DNA from: Pseudomonas sp.
GTDB lineage: Bacteria > Pseudomonadota > Gammaproteobacteria > Pseudomonadales > Pseudomonadaceae
Assembly (NCBI GenBank): GCA_029239415.1
Contig: JAQZAY010000042.1
Coordinates: 1-17,995, forward strand
Reading direction: 5' to 3'
Length of the DNA: 17,995 bases
The stretch's first letter is position 1. The number at the start of each line of letters is the position of its first letter. The translations under genes were made by a program, and so were the position numbers. This document shows, piece after piece, positions 1-11,094 of this stretch. The notes under the pieces are model-generated. The model saw nothing but the letters and a program-made list of their open reading frames with translations, ran no database searches and was not told where the DNA came from.

Positions 1-1
1 C

Positions 2-4501
<4,500 letters not shown>

Positions 4502-4561
4502 CTTGGTCTCCCGTGACATCCGTGCGTGCACGGGGTTGGACCGGGAGAGGGCCCGCTAAAT

Positions 4562-4984
4562 TCAAAGCCCGGACATCTTCTGGATCGCCGCCTTCAGGTC
4601 CTCGTCCGAGCAATCCGCGCAGGTGCCCTTGGGGGGCATGGCGTTGATGCCGGTAATGGCCTTGGCCAGGATGCCATCGAGGCCGCCCTGGTGGTCGGCG
4701 CGCTCTTTCCAGGCAGCGGTGTCACCCACCTTGGGCGCCCCCAGCAACCCAGGCCCATGGCAGGCGGTGCAATGCTTGGCGATGATTTCGTCCGGCGTCC
4801 TGGTCGCCCCCCCGGAAGCCGTGGCCACCGTTGCCACGCCCTTGCATTCCTGTCCCTGGACGCACACCTTCCCTACCGGCTCCAGGCGCTTGGCAATCTC
4901 GTCATTGGTCGCTGCGTGCGCGTTGAAGGCCCATAGGGCAACTATCGCTGCTGGTATGGCCAGCCTGTTCTTGATCTGGTTCAC
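4562..4984 (-). CDS. cycB: Cytochrome c5, periplasmic mono-haem electron carrier
   Basis: This is a 140-residue c-type cytochrome. An N-terminal signal peptide is visible (basic NQIKNR, hydrophobic AIPAAIVALWAF, cleavage near AHA-AT). The haem site is C72-T-A-C75-H76, and Met116 in NAMPPKG is the likely distal ligand. The TCADC pair at 122-125 is the disulfide typical of cytochrome c5, and a second pair VCVQGQEC (41, 47) precedes the haem domain. I chose the GTG at 4984 because GAGGG lies about 7 nt upstream and it gives a clean signal peptide; the frame is open further upstream. It shuttles electrons in the periplasm between membrane complexes and oxidases. The neighbouring amine-oxidising flavoproteins make it a plausible downstream acceptor, which is inference. 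The symbol follows the P. aeruginosa gene between xpt and pauR. Confidence 0.92.
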   Translation of the reverse strand: MNQIKNRLAIPAAIVALWAFNAHAATNDEIAKRLEPVGKVCVQGQECKGVATVATASGGATRTPDEIIAKHCTACHGPGLLGAPKVGDTAAWKERADHQGGLDGILAKAITGINAMPPKGTCADCSDEDLKAAIQKMSGL

Positions 4985-5041
4985 GCGTACACCCTCATGG
5001 TGGCTACTCACGCCCGCGGCCACGGTTTGCGGGCCTTGAGA

Positions 5042-5047
5042 AGTATA
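5042..5047 (-). promoter_or_regulatory. Candidate -10 box for cycB
   Basis: Read on the minus strand this is TATACT, a near-consensus sigma-70 -10 element about 58 bp before the cycB GTG. No convincing -35 box sits 16-18 bp upstream, so the promoter may be weak or activator-dependent. It supports separate transcription of cycB from pauR. Confidence 0.35.
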
Positions 5048-5121
5048 GCGAGAAGCCAGGGGCGGCGAAACAACCCTATACTCAGAGTGGTTATTGGCGC
5101 GACGATCTGCCGCGCCGTGCC

Positions 5122-5670
5122 TCAGAAGTTGGCAGGTGTCGCGGCACTGATGAGCCGGGCCGGCTCATCGAAGGGATTGCGGAAGCGATGTGGCCGCGTG
5201 CTTTCGAAGTAATAGCTGTCGCCCGCTTCAAGGATGAAGGTTTCCAGGCCTACCACCAGTTCCAGCCGACCTTCCAGGACGATGCCGGTCTCTTCGCCAT
5301 CATGGGTGAGCATTTCTTCGCCCGTATCGGCGCCAGGCGGATAGATCTCGTTGAGAAACGCGATCGCACGGCTGGGATGGGCCTTGCCGACCAGCTTCAT
5401 GGTCACGGCACCGTCCGAAATGTCGATCAGCTCGTGGGCCTTGTACACCACCTGGGCGCTGCTCTCAGGCTCGATCTCGGCGGAAAAGAACTCGACCATG
5501 GAGATCGGGATGCCGCCCAGCACCTTGCGCAGCGAGCTGATCGAAGGGCTCACGCTGTTCTTTTCGATCATCGAGATGGTGCTGTTGGTCACCCCCGCGC
5601 GCTTGGCGAGTTCGCGCTGGGACAGGCCCTTGAGCTTGCGAATGGCTTGTAGTCGTTCACCGACGTCCAA
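5122..5670 (-). CDS. pauR: PauR/PuuR-type polyamine-responsive repressor
   Basis: This 182-residue regulator has an N-terminal Xre/Cro helix-turn-helix (about residues 5-60, with SQRELAKRAGVTNSTISMIE as the reading core) and a C-terminal cupin effector domain (about 105-180, YPPGADTGEEMLTHDGEETG through RPHRFRNPFDEPARL). The layout matches E. coli PuuR (185 residues) and P. aeruginosa PauR, which represses polyamine genes and responds to putrescine or cadaverine. The TTG start at 5670 is favoured because a strong AGGAGG lies 7 nt upstream; the ATG 4 nt before the TTG is out of frame, and the in-frame ATG at 5721 lies upstream of that ribosome site. It sits 108 bp after dadX on the same strand. 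A candidate target site lies before kauB. Function is inferred from family and synteny; the domain architecture is seen directly. Confidence 0.9.
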   Translation of the reverse strand: MDVGERLQAIRKLKGLSQRELAKRAGVTNSTISMIEKNSVSPSISSLRKVLGGIPISMVEFFSAEIEPESSAQVVYKAHELIDISDGAVTMKLVGKAHPSRAIAFLNEIYPPGADTGEEMLTHDGEETGIVLEGRLELVVGLETFILEAGDSYYFESTRPHRFRNPFDEPARLISAATPANF

Positions 5671-5716
5671 AGCATGAGCCTCCTGATACGAACGGATGGG
5701 GTCGAATGTGAACGAT

Positions 5717-5745
5717 ATCATGGCAACAGCGTTCAGAATTTACAA
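5717..5745 (-). promoter_or_regulatory. Candidate sigma-70 promoter for pauR
   Basis: On the minus strand, TTGTAA (5740-5745) and CATGAT (5717-5722) are separated by 17 bp, each matching four of six consensus bases. This gives a leader of about 40 nt before the TTG start. It would let pauR be transcribed independently of dadAX. Confidence 0.4.
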
Positions 5746-5748
5746 CAC

Positions 5749-5764
5749 ATGGGTCCCCACCCAT
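5749..5764 (-). terminator. Small hairpin after dadX, possible weak terminator
   Basis: ATGGGT and ACCCAT form a perfect 6-bp stem around a four-base loop, 14 bp past the dadX stop. The bases that follow on the minus strand (GTGTTGTAAATT) are only partly T-rich, so it is at best a weak terminator. Confidence 0.35.
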
Positions 5765-5778
5765 CTGCCCTGCCGCGC

Positions 5779-6852
5779 TCAGTCGCCACAGTAGTCCAGG
5801 GGTACTCGCTTGAGGTTGCAGAACATCTGGTAGGGGATCATGTCGGCCTGCAGGGCAATGTCGCTGGCCAGTACATGCTTGCCCCAGAGCTCCACCGGGC
5901 TGCCAAGGCCGGCTTCGGGCACATCGGTCAGGTCGATGCAGAGCATGTCCATCGACACCCGGCCGATCAGTGCCGCACGCTTGCCAGCTACCATCACGGG
6001 GGTGCCGGTCGGCGCCTGCCGCGGGTATCCATCGGCGTAACCCATCGCCACCACGCCTACGCGCGTCGGCCGCGGGCTGACGAAGCGGGCCCCATAGCCC
6101 ACCGGCTCGCCGGCGGGCAGTTCGCGTACGCTGATGACCCGCGACTGCAGGGTCATCACCGGTTGCAGGCGCGCGGCCTGGGCCTGGGGCACCTCGAAGG
6201 GGGTGGCGCCGTACAGCATGAGACCCGGGCGTACCCAGTCACTGGGTACCTGCGGCCAGCCCAGTACCGCCGGTGAGTTGCGCAGGCTGCATTCGGCAGC
6301 CAGGCCCTGGCGCGCCGTCTCGAACACGGCCAACTGTTCTTCGCTGGCCGGGCTGTCGAGTTCATCGGCGCGGGCGAAATGGCTCATCAGCACGATGCGC
6401 GCCACCTTGCCGCTGGCCAGCAGGCGCTGGTAGGCGTTCTGGTAGTCCTTGGGGTGCAGGCCTACGCGATGCATGCCGGTGTCGAGCTTGAGCCAGACCT
6501 TCAGCGGTTTGTGCAGCGGCGTCTGCTCGATCGCCTCGAGCTGCCACAACGCATGCACCACGCACCACAGGTCATGCTGCGCGATCTGCGCCAGTTCGCT
6601 GGCCTCGAAGAAACCCTCGAGCAGCAGTACCGGGGCTTTGATGCCCGCCGCGCGCAGCTCCAGCGCTTCTTCGATGCAGGCCACGGCAAAACCGTCGGCC
6701 TCGGCCTCCAGCGCCAGCGCGCAACGCACGGCGCCGTGGCCGTAGGCATCGGCCTTGATCACGGCCAGGGCCTTGGCCTGTGTCAGTTCACGGGCAAGAC
6801 GGTAGTTGTGGCGCAGGGCCTGGAGGTCGATAAGGGCGCGGGCAGGACGCAT
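5779..6852 (-). CDS. dadX: Catabolic alanine racemase, PLP-dependent
   Basis: This 357-residue enzyme interconverts L- and D-alanine, feeding D-alanine to DadA. The PLP lysine is Lys33 in [11 protein letters not shown], and the second catalytic base is Tyr253 in GYGARF; both sit exactly where DadX/Alr enzymes carry them. RPGLMLYG and MGYADGYPR, typical racemase motifs, are also present. I start at the ATG at 6852, with AGAAGG 8 nt upstream; a longer in-frame start exists at 6900 but lies inside the repeat element. The length equals that of P. aeruginosa DadX. Its position behind dadA and near dadR identifies it as the catabolic isozyme rather than the biosynthetic Alr. It is probably co-transcribed with dadA across the 145-bp gap that holds the heptad-repeat palindrome. 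Confidence 0.96.
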   Translation of the reverse strand: MRPARALIDLQALRHNYRLARELTQAKALAVIKADAYGHGAVRCALALEAEADGFAVACIEEALELRAAGIKAPVLLLEGFFEASELAQIAQHDLWCVVHALWQLEAIEQTPLHKPLKVWLKLDTGMHRVGLHPKDYQNAYQRLLASGKVARIVLMSHFARADELDSPASEEQLAVFETARQGLAAECSLRNSPAVLGWPQVPSDWVRPGLMLYGATPFEVPQAQAARLQPVMTLQSRVISVRELPAGEPVGYGARFVSPRPTRVGVVAMGYADGYPRQAPTGTPVMVAGKRAALIGRVSMDMLCIDLTDVPEAGLGSPVELWGKHVLASDIALQADMIPYQMFCNLKRVPLDYCGD

Positions 6853-6887
6853 GACGGCAGCCTTCTGGCAGTCGGGTTGGAGACGAG

Positions 6888-6990
6888 TTGCAAGCCACAA
6901 GCTGCAAGCTGCAAGAAAGAGCGGTCGGTAGCGTTCTGGCGAACGCGGAGCTTGCGCTTTCTCTTGCCGCGTGCAGCTTGCCGCTTGCCG
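6888..6990. repeat. Heptad-repeat palindromic element between dadA and dadX
   Basis: The left arm (6888-6915) is four seven-base units ending in CAAG: TTGCAAG, CCACAAG, CTGCAAG, CTGCAAG. The right arm (6963-6990) is four units in inverse orientation: CTTGCCG, CGTGCAG, CTTGCCG, CTTGCCG. Next to the arms, AAAGAGC on the left and GCGCTTTCT on the right continue the complementarity. The centre holds a perfect tight hairpin, GCGTTC-TGGC-GAACGC (6931-6946). The whole can fold into one long imperfect stem. Similar GCAAGCT repeats occur between genes in fluorescent pseudomonads as I recall, but I cannot name the family. No protein-coding capacity is evident. Confidence 0.75.
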
Positions 6991-6997
6991 CTACTGG

Positions 6998-8293
6998 TTA
7001 GGCGGTGGCTGGCTTGGACTGGCTGGCCGCTTCGGAGTGCTTTGCATAACGTGAAATATCGAGCCCTTCGGCGCTGATCTGTGGCTTGCGGCGGGCGATC
7101 AGGTCGGCCAGCAGGCGGCCCGAGCCACATGCCATGGTCCAACCCAGCGTGCCGTGGCCGGTATTGAGGTACAGGTTGCGAAATGCCGTGGCGCCCACGA
7201 TCGGCGTACCGTCGGGCGTGGCCGGGCGCAGGCCGGTCCAGAAGCTGGCCTGGTCCAGGTCACCGCCGCGAGGATAGAGGTCGTTGACGATCATCTCCAG
7301 TGTTTCACGCCGACGCGGGTTCAAGGACAGGTCGAAACCCGCGATTTCGGCCATGCCGCCGACGCGGATACGGTTGTCGAAACGGGTGATCGCGACCTTG
7401 TAGGTTTCGTCGAGGATGGTCGAGGTCGGCGCCATGGCCGGGTCGGTGATCGGCACGGTCAGCGAGTAGCCCTTGAGCGGATACACCGGGGCCTTGATGC
7501 CCAGCGGCTTGAGCAGCTGCGGCGAGTAGCTGCCCAGGGCCAGCACATAACGATCCGCGGTCTCCAGCTTGCCGTCGATCCACACGCCGTTCACCCGGTC
7601 ACCGGCGAAGTCCAGCCGCTCGATGTTCTGGCCAAAGCGAAACTCGACGCCCAACTGCCGGGCCATCTCGGCCAGGCGGGTGGTGAACAGCTGGCAATCG
7701 CCGGTCTGGTCGTTGGGCAGGCGCAGGGCACCGGCGAGAATATCCTTGACGCCTTCCAGGGCAGGTTCGACGCGGGCAATGCCGTCGCGGTCGAGCAGCT
7801 CGTACGGCACGCCGGATTGCTGCAGGACGGCAATGTCCTTGGCCGCGGCGTCAACCTGTGCCTGGGTACGGAAGATCTGCGTGGTGCCCAGGGTCCGGCT
7901 CTCGTAGGCGATGCCGGTTTCGGCACGCAGCTCGTCGAGGCAGTCGCGGCTGTACTCGGACAACCGGACCATGCGTTCCTTGTTCACGGCATAGCGGCTG
8001 GCGGTGCAGTTGCGCAGCATCTGCGCCATCCACAGGTACTGGTCGACATCGCCGGTGGCCTTGATGGCCAGCGGGGCATGGCGCTCGAGCAGCCACTTGA
8101 GGGCCTTGAGCGGCACGCCAGGCGCTGCCCAGGGCGAGGCATAGCCGGGTGAGATCTGGCCGGCGTTGGCAAAACTGGTTTCCATGGCGGCTGCGGGCTG
8201 GCGGTCGACGACGACCACCTCGACACCTTGCCGGGCCAGATAATAGGCACTGGCGGTACCGATCACACCGCTACCAAGCACCAGAACTCGCAT
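6998..8293 (-). CDS. dadA: D-amino acid dehydrogenase, FAD-dependent
   Basis: This 431-residue membrane-associated flavoprotein oxidises D-alanine and other D-amino acids to 2-oxo acids and ammonia, passing electrons to the respiratory chain. The FAD-binding Rossmann motif [20 protein letters not shown] opens the protein, followed by the acidic ribose-binding end of strand two (VVVVDRQ). The C-terminal [17 protein letters not shown] block is characteristic of DadA. I start at the ATG at 8293, with GAGGGA about 7 nt upstream; the frame extends upstream to 8443 but that part spans the dadR promoter region. It is divergent from dadR and upstream of dadX. P. aeruginosa has, from memory, a RidA-like gene between dadA and dadX that is absent here. 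DadR with alanine is the expected activator. Confidence 0.96.
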   Translation of the reverse strand: MRVLVLGSGVIGTASAYYLARQGVEVVVVDRQPAAAMETSFANAGQISPGYASPWAAPGVPLKALKWLLERHAPLAIKATGDVDQYLWMAQMLRNCTASRYAVNKERMVRLSEYSRDCLDELRAETGIAYESRTLGTTQIFRTQAQVDAAAKDIAVLQQSGVPYELLDRDGIARVEPALEGVKDILAGALRLPNDQTGDCQLFTTRLAEMARQLGVEFRFGQNIERLDFAGDRVNGVWIDGKLETADRYVLALGSYSPQLLKPLGIKAPVYPLKGYSLTVPITDPAMAPTSTILDETYKVAITRFDNRIRVGGMAEIAGFDLSLNPRRRETLEMIVNDLYPRGGDLDQASFWTGLRPATPDGTPIVGATAFRNLYLNTGHGTLGWTMACGSGRLLADLIARRKPQISAEGLDISRYAKHSEAASQSKPATA

Positions 8294-8352
8294 GTTGTAT
8301 CCCTCGCACGCGGCGCACCGCAGACTTTTATTGAAATGGCATGGATGGGCGC

Positions 8353-8358
8353 AGTATA
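8353..8358 (-). promoter_or_regulatory. Candidate -10 box of the dadAX promoter
   Basis: The minus strand reads TATACT, five of six consensus bases, giving a leader of about 50 nt before dadA. The upstream -35 is poor (GTGAAA with a 19-bp spacer), which fits a promoter that depends on the Lrp-type activator DadR. Confidence 0.45.
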
Positions 8359-8404
8359 GGGACGACACACCAGTGCTTTTCACTATATAAAGACCTATAT
8401 TTGG

Positions 8405-8416
8405 CGAGAATTCTCG
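8405..8416. promoter_or_regulatory. Perfect 12-bp palindrome, candidate DadR site
   Basis: CGAGAATTCTCG is a perfect palindrome 32 bp before the dadR ATG in the dadR-dadA intergenic region. Lrp-family dimers bind such symmetric sites and often autoregulate. It does not match the E. coli Lrp consensus well, so the assignment is inference from position and symmetry. Confidence 0.4.
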
Positions 8417-8448
8417 GCAGAGTGGCCTTTTATGGAGGAGCATCCACT

Positions 8449-8937
8449 ATGAGAACCCAGCATCAAACCAAGCGGGAACTGGACAAGATCGACCGCAATA
8501 TCCTGCGCATCCTGCAGGCCGATGGGCGAATCTCGTTCACCGAGCTCGGCGAGAAAGTCGGCCTGTCGACCACCCCGTGCACCGAACGAGTCCGGCGCCT
8601 GGAGCGCGAGGGCATCATCATGGGCTACAACGCCCGGCTCAACCCGCAGCACCTCAAGGGCAGCCTGCTGGTATTCGTCGAGATCAGCCTGGACTACAAG
8701 TCAGGGGATACTTTCGAGGAATTTCGCCGGGCCGTGCTCAAGCTGCCGCACGTGCTGGAATGCCATCTGGTGTCCGGCGACTTCGACTACCTGGTGAAAG
8801 CGCGCATCTCGGAGATGGCCTCGTACCGCAAGCTGCTGGGCGATATCCTGCTCAAGCTGCCGCATGTGCGCGAATCGAAGAGCTACATCGTGATGGAAGA
8901 GGTGAAGGAGAGCCTCAACCTGCCGATTCCCGACTGA
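8449..8937 (+). CDS. dadR: Lrp/AsnC-family regulator DadR
   Basis: This 162-residue protein is an Lrp-type regulator. An N-terminal winged helix-turn-helix is visible (LDKIDRNILRILQADGRIS, then FTELGEKVGLSTTPCTERVR as the reading helix region), followed by an RAM effector-binding domain (about residues 65-150, with GDFDYLVKARISEMASYRKL). I start at the ATG at 8449, which has GGAGGAG 8-10 nt upstream; a longer frame from 8341 lies across the promoter. It is divergent from dadA with a 155-bp shared region. In P. aeruginosa, DadR activates dadAX in response to alanine. It ends 3 bp from the convergent YkgJ-like gene. Confidence 0.94.
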   Translation: MRTQHQTKRELDKIDRNILRILQADGRISFTELGEKVGLSTTPCTERVRRLEREGIIMGYNARLNPQHLKGSLLVFVEISLDYKSGDTFEEFRRAVLKLPHVLECHLVSGDFDYLVKARISEMASYRKLLGDILLKLPHVRESKSYIVMEEVKESLNLPIPD

Positions 8938-8940
8938 GTG

Positions 8941-9306
8941 TCAGACCAGCACCTGGCGGGTGGTGGCGATGAACCGGTGCACCAGTTGCTCGGCCTCGGG
9001 CTCGATCATCTGCACCGGCCGCTGGCCGCGTGGGCAAGGCAGGCGCGGCGTGGTGCCGAACAGGCGGCAGATCATCGGGCGCTCCTCGTAGACCGTGCAG
9101 CCTTGCGGGCCCAGGTGCACGCAGTCCAGGTGCTCCATGGCCGACTGCTGCTCGGCCTCGGTCTTGCGCGGCAGGCGGGCCATTTCCTCGGCCGAGGTGG
9201 TGACCGGGCCGCAGCAGTCGTGGCAACCGGGGACGCAGGCGAACGAGGGGATGAGTTCGCGCAGGAAGTGGATCTTGTGACGGTTGCAGGACATGGAGGG
9301 CGCCAT
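8941..9306 (-). CDS. YkgJ-family cysteine-cluster protein
   Basis: This 121-residue protein belongs to the YkgJ/CxxCxxCC family, thought to bind a metal or an iron-sulfur cluster; its biochemical role is not settled. Nine cysteines are seen (7, 24, 28, 31, 32, 62, 70, 80, 91), including the diagnostic CVPGCHDCCGP stretch and the RPMICRLFG and LPCPRG segments. There is no signal peptide or membrane segment, so it is probably cytoplasmic. Two starts are possible: the ATG at 9306, or the ATG at 9294 beginning MSCNRHK. Neither has a good ribosome site, and the shorter form may be the real one. It is divergent from the PauB-like oxidase gene, with 122 bp between them, and convergent with dadR. Confidence 0.85.
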   Translation of the reverse strand: MAPSMSCNRHKIHFLRELIPSFACVPGCHDCCGPVTTSAEEMARLPRKTEAEQQSAMEHLDCVHLGPQGCTVYEERPMICRLFGTTPRLPCPRGQRPVQMIEPEAEQLVHRFIATTRQVLV

Positions 9307-9367
9307 GGTCGGAGAAATCGAGCCCTATTGTGCCTGAAACCGCTGTGCCTTGTGACCGCAGGGCTGG

Positions 9368-9396
9368 TTGCCTGGGGGGGTGCCGCGACTTATCCT
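9368..9396 (+). promoter_or_regulatory. Candidate sigma-70 promoter for the PauB-like gene
   Basis: TTGCCT (9368-9373) and TATCCT (9391-9396) are separated by exactly 17 bp. Transcription would start near 9403, leaving a leader of about 26 nt. The spacer holds a run of seven G residues. No PauR-type AT-rich palindrome is visible here. Confidence 0.5.
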
Positions 9397-9428
9397 GCAT
9401 CGAATGTTCCCCAGCCCCAGGATCCCCG

Positions 9429-10712
9429 ATGACCGTACATGCCGCGTCCTACTACGCCGCCAGCAGCACCCCGCACCCGGACTACGCGGCCTTGCAAGGC
9501 GAGCTCGACTGCGACGTGTGCATCGTCGGCGGCGGCTATTCGGGGCTCAATACCGCGATCGAGCTGGCCGAGCGTGGCTTCAAGGTCGTGCTGCTCGAAG
9601 CGCGCAAGGTCGGCTGGGGCGCCAGCGGCCGCAACGGCGGGCAGCTGATCCGGGGCGTGGGCCATGGCCTGGAGCAATTCCTGCCCCTGCTCGGCGAAGA
9701 GGGCGTGCGCAGCCTCAAGCTGATGGGCCTGGAGGCGGTGGATATCGTCCGCGAGCGGGTCGAGCGCAATGCCATTGCCTGCGACCTGACCTGGGGCTAT
9801 TGCGACCTGGCCAACAAGCCCGCCGAACTCGAGGGCTTTGCGCAGGACGCCGAAGAGCTGCGCAGCCTGGGTTATCGCCATGAGCTGCGCCTGGTGCAGG
9901 CCGGGCAGATCCACAGCGTGGTCGGTTCCGATCGCTATGTCGGCGGCCTGGTCGACATGGGCTCGGGCCACCTGCACCCGCTCAACCTGGCCCTTGGCGA
10001 AGCCGCGCTGGCCAGCCGCCTGGGCGTGCAGCTGTTCGAGCAATCGGCCGTCACGCGTATCGACTACGGCAGCCAGGTGCAGGTCCATACCGCCCAGGGC
10101 CGGGTCCGCGCCAGTACGCTGGTGCTGTGCTGCAACGCCTACCTCAACGACCTCAACCGCGAGATCGGCGGCAAGGTCTTGCCCGCCGGCAGCTACATCG
10201 TTGCCACCGAGCCCCTGGACGAAGCCCTGGCGCACCAGTTGCTGCCGCAGAACATGGCGGTCTGCGACCAGCGCGTGGCCCTGGACTACTACCGTCTCTC
10301 GGCCGACCGCCGGCTGCTGTTCGGTGGCGCCTGCCATTACTCCGGGCGCGATCCGAAGGATATCGCGGCCTACATGCGGCCGAAGATGCTCAAGGTCTTC
10401 CCGCAGCTGGCCAATGTGCGGGTCGACTACCAGTGGGGCGGCATGATCGGCATCGGCGCCAACCGCCTCCCGCAGATCGGCCGGTTGCCCGACCAGCCCA
10501 ACGTCTACTTTGCCCAGGCCTACTCCGGGCATGGCCTGAACGCCACGCACCTTGCCGGGCGATTGCTGGGCGAGGCCATCAGCGGGCAGGCCAGCGGGCG
10601 TTTCGACCTGTTCGCCAAGGTGCCCCACATGACTTTCCCGGGGGGCAAGCACCTGCGCTCGCCGCTGCTGGCGCTGGGCATGCTCTGGCACCGGTTGAAG
10701 GAGCTGGCCTAG
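9429..10712 (+). CDS. pauB: FAD-dependent amine oxidoreductase, PauB/PuuB type
   Basis: This 427-residue DAO-fold flavoprotein matches the length of E. coli PuuB (gamma-glutamylputrescine oxidase, 426). The FAD Rossmann motif is CDVCIVGGGYSGLNTAIELA (about residues 28-47), followed by LLEARKVGWGASGRNGGQL, which carries the conserved ASGRNGG signature. The C-terminal YQWGGMIGIGANRLPQIGRL and QAYSGHGLNATHLAG blocks complete the FAD site. It would oxidise a gamma-glutamylated polyamine or similar secondary amine to an aldehyde. I start at the ATG at 9429 (AGGA about 7 nt upstream); the frame continues upstream to 9330 but includes the likely promoter. In P. aeruginosa the gene beside dadR is pauB4; several paralogues exist, so the exact substrate is inferred. 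Its stop overlaps the convergent DUF1127 gene by 4 bp. Confidence 0.86.
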   Translation: MTVHAASYYAASSTPHPDYAALQGELDCDVCIVGGGYSGLNTAIELAERGFKVVLLEARKVGWGASGRNGGQLIRGVGHGLEQFLPLLGEEGVRSLKLMGLEAVDIVRERVERNAIACDLTWGYCDLANKPAELEGFAQDAEELRSLGYRHELRLVQAGQIHSVVGSDRYVGGLVDMGSGHLHPLNLALGEAALASRLGVQLFEQSAVTRIDYGSQVQVHTAQGRVRASTLVLCCNAYLNDLNREIGGKVLPAGSYIVATEPLDEALAHQLLPQNMAVCDQRVALDYYRLSADRRLLFGGACHYSGRDPKDIAAYMRPKMLKVFPQLANVRVDYQWGGMIGIGANRLPQIGRLPDQPNVYFAQAYSGHGLNATHLAGRLLGEAISGQASGRFDLFAKVPHMTFPGGKHLRSPLLALGMLWHRLKELA

Positions 10713-10918
10713 CCCTTCCAGAAAGGCTTGTGCCCTTCCCTGCTGGCCTCCTCGCGAGTGAGGCCGATATCGCGCAGTTGCGCATCATCGAGCTCCAGCA
10801 AGGCAGGGCGGGTCCTGCGGCGACGTAGCATCACGGCCCAATGTCCCTGAACAGGCACCAGGCTGGTCTCAAGTTCGCCGGTGGGTAGAGGCAGTCGCAG
10901 ATCGATCAGGCTGTTCAT
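10709..10918 (-). CDS. DUF1127 small protein
   Basis: This 69-residue protein ends with the DUF1127 (YjiS-like) signature: an arginine-rich LRRRRTR, then LLELDDAQLRDIGLTREEA and a basic-aromatic tail ending FWKG. Small DUF1127 proteins in other bacteria have been linked to RNA metabolism and phosphate/carbon physiology; the role of this one is unknown. I start at the ATG at 10918 (GGAG 9 nt upstream) rather than at 10978. Its gene is divergent from the MocR regulator, with 176 bp and three related candidate operator sites in between, so MocR is its probable regulator. It is convergent with the PauB-like gene, sharing 4 bp. Confidence 0.88.
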   Translation of the reverse strand: MNSLIDLRLPLPTGELETSLVPVQGHWAVMLRRRRTRPALLELDDAQLRDIGLTREEASREGHKPFWKG

Positions 10919-10975
10919 TTGCAGTGACTCCAGACAGGTTGTTTCTGGAGCGATGATGCTCGACCTCGTCTGCTT

Positions 10976-10985
10976 CAATACAGAT
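10976..10985 (+). promoter_or_regulatory. TACAG-type operator copy 1
   Basis: CAATACAGAT is the first of three related ten-base sites in the DUF1127-MocR intergenic region. It starts 30 bp before copy 2, about three helical turns, which is the spacing MocR dimers commonly need. Assignment to the adjacent MocR is inference. Confidence 0.45.
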
Positions 10986-11005
10986 TCAACCCAGGCTTAT
11001 TATTT

Positions 11006-11015
11006 CCATACAGAA
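11006..11015 (+). promoter_or_regulatory. TACAG-type operator copy 2
   Basis: CCATACAGAA lies in the same orientation as copy 1 and directly abuts TTGACA (11016-11021), a perfect -35 hexamer facing the MocR gene. A -10 is poorly defined (GTATTT with an 18-bp spacer or TATTTT with 19). Confidence 0.45.
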
Positions 11016-11052
11016 TTGACATCCCGCCGGCTGAATGGCGTATTTTTGCCAG

Positions 11053-11062
11053 ATCTGTACTG
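11053..11062 (-). promoter_or_regulatory. TACAG-type operator copy 3, inverted
   Basis: On the minus strand this reads CAGTACAGAT, matching the other two copies in the TACAGA core. On the plus strand it sits within CCAGATCTGTACTGG, near the expected transcription start of the MocR gene, a position suited to autorepression. Confidence 0.45.
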
Positions 11063-11094
11063 GTCACTGCCCTAAGACAGCTGGAGAGTATGCC

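Noticed and set aside
4514..4530. Inverted repeat CCGTGC-GT-GCACGG as a terminator between cycB and the CoA-hydrolase gene
   Set aside because: The loop would be two bases and no T-run follows, so it is unlikely to stop transcription.
9390..10691. Long minus-strand open frame opposite the PauB-like gene
   Set aside because: The plus strand encodes a clear FAD oxidoreductase with intact motifs; the opposite frame is a GC-bias shadow.
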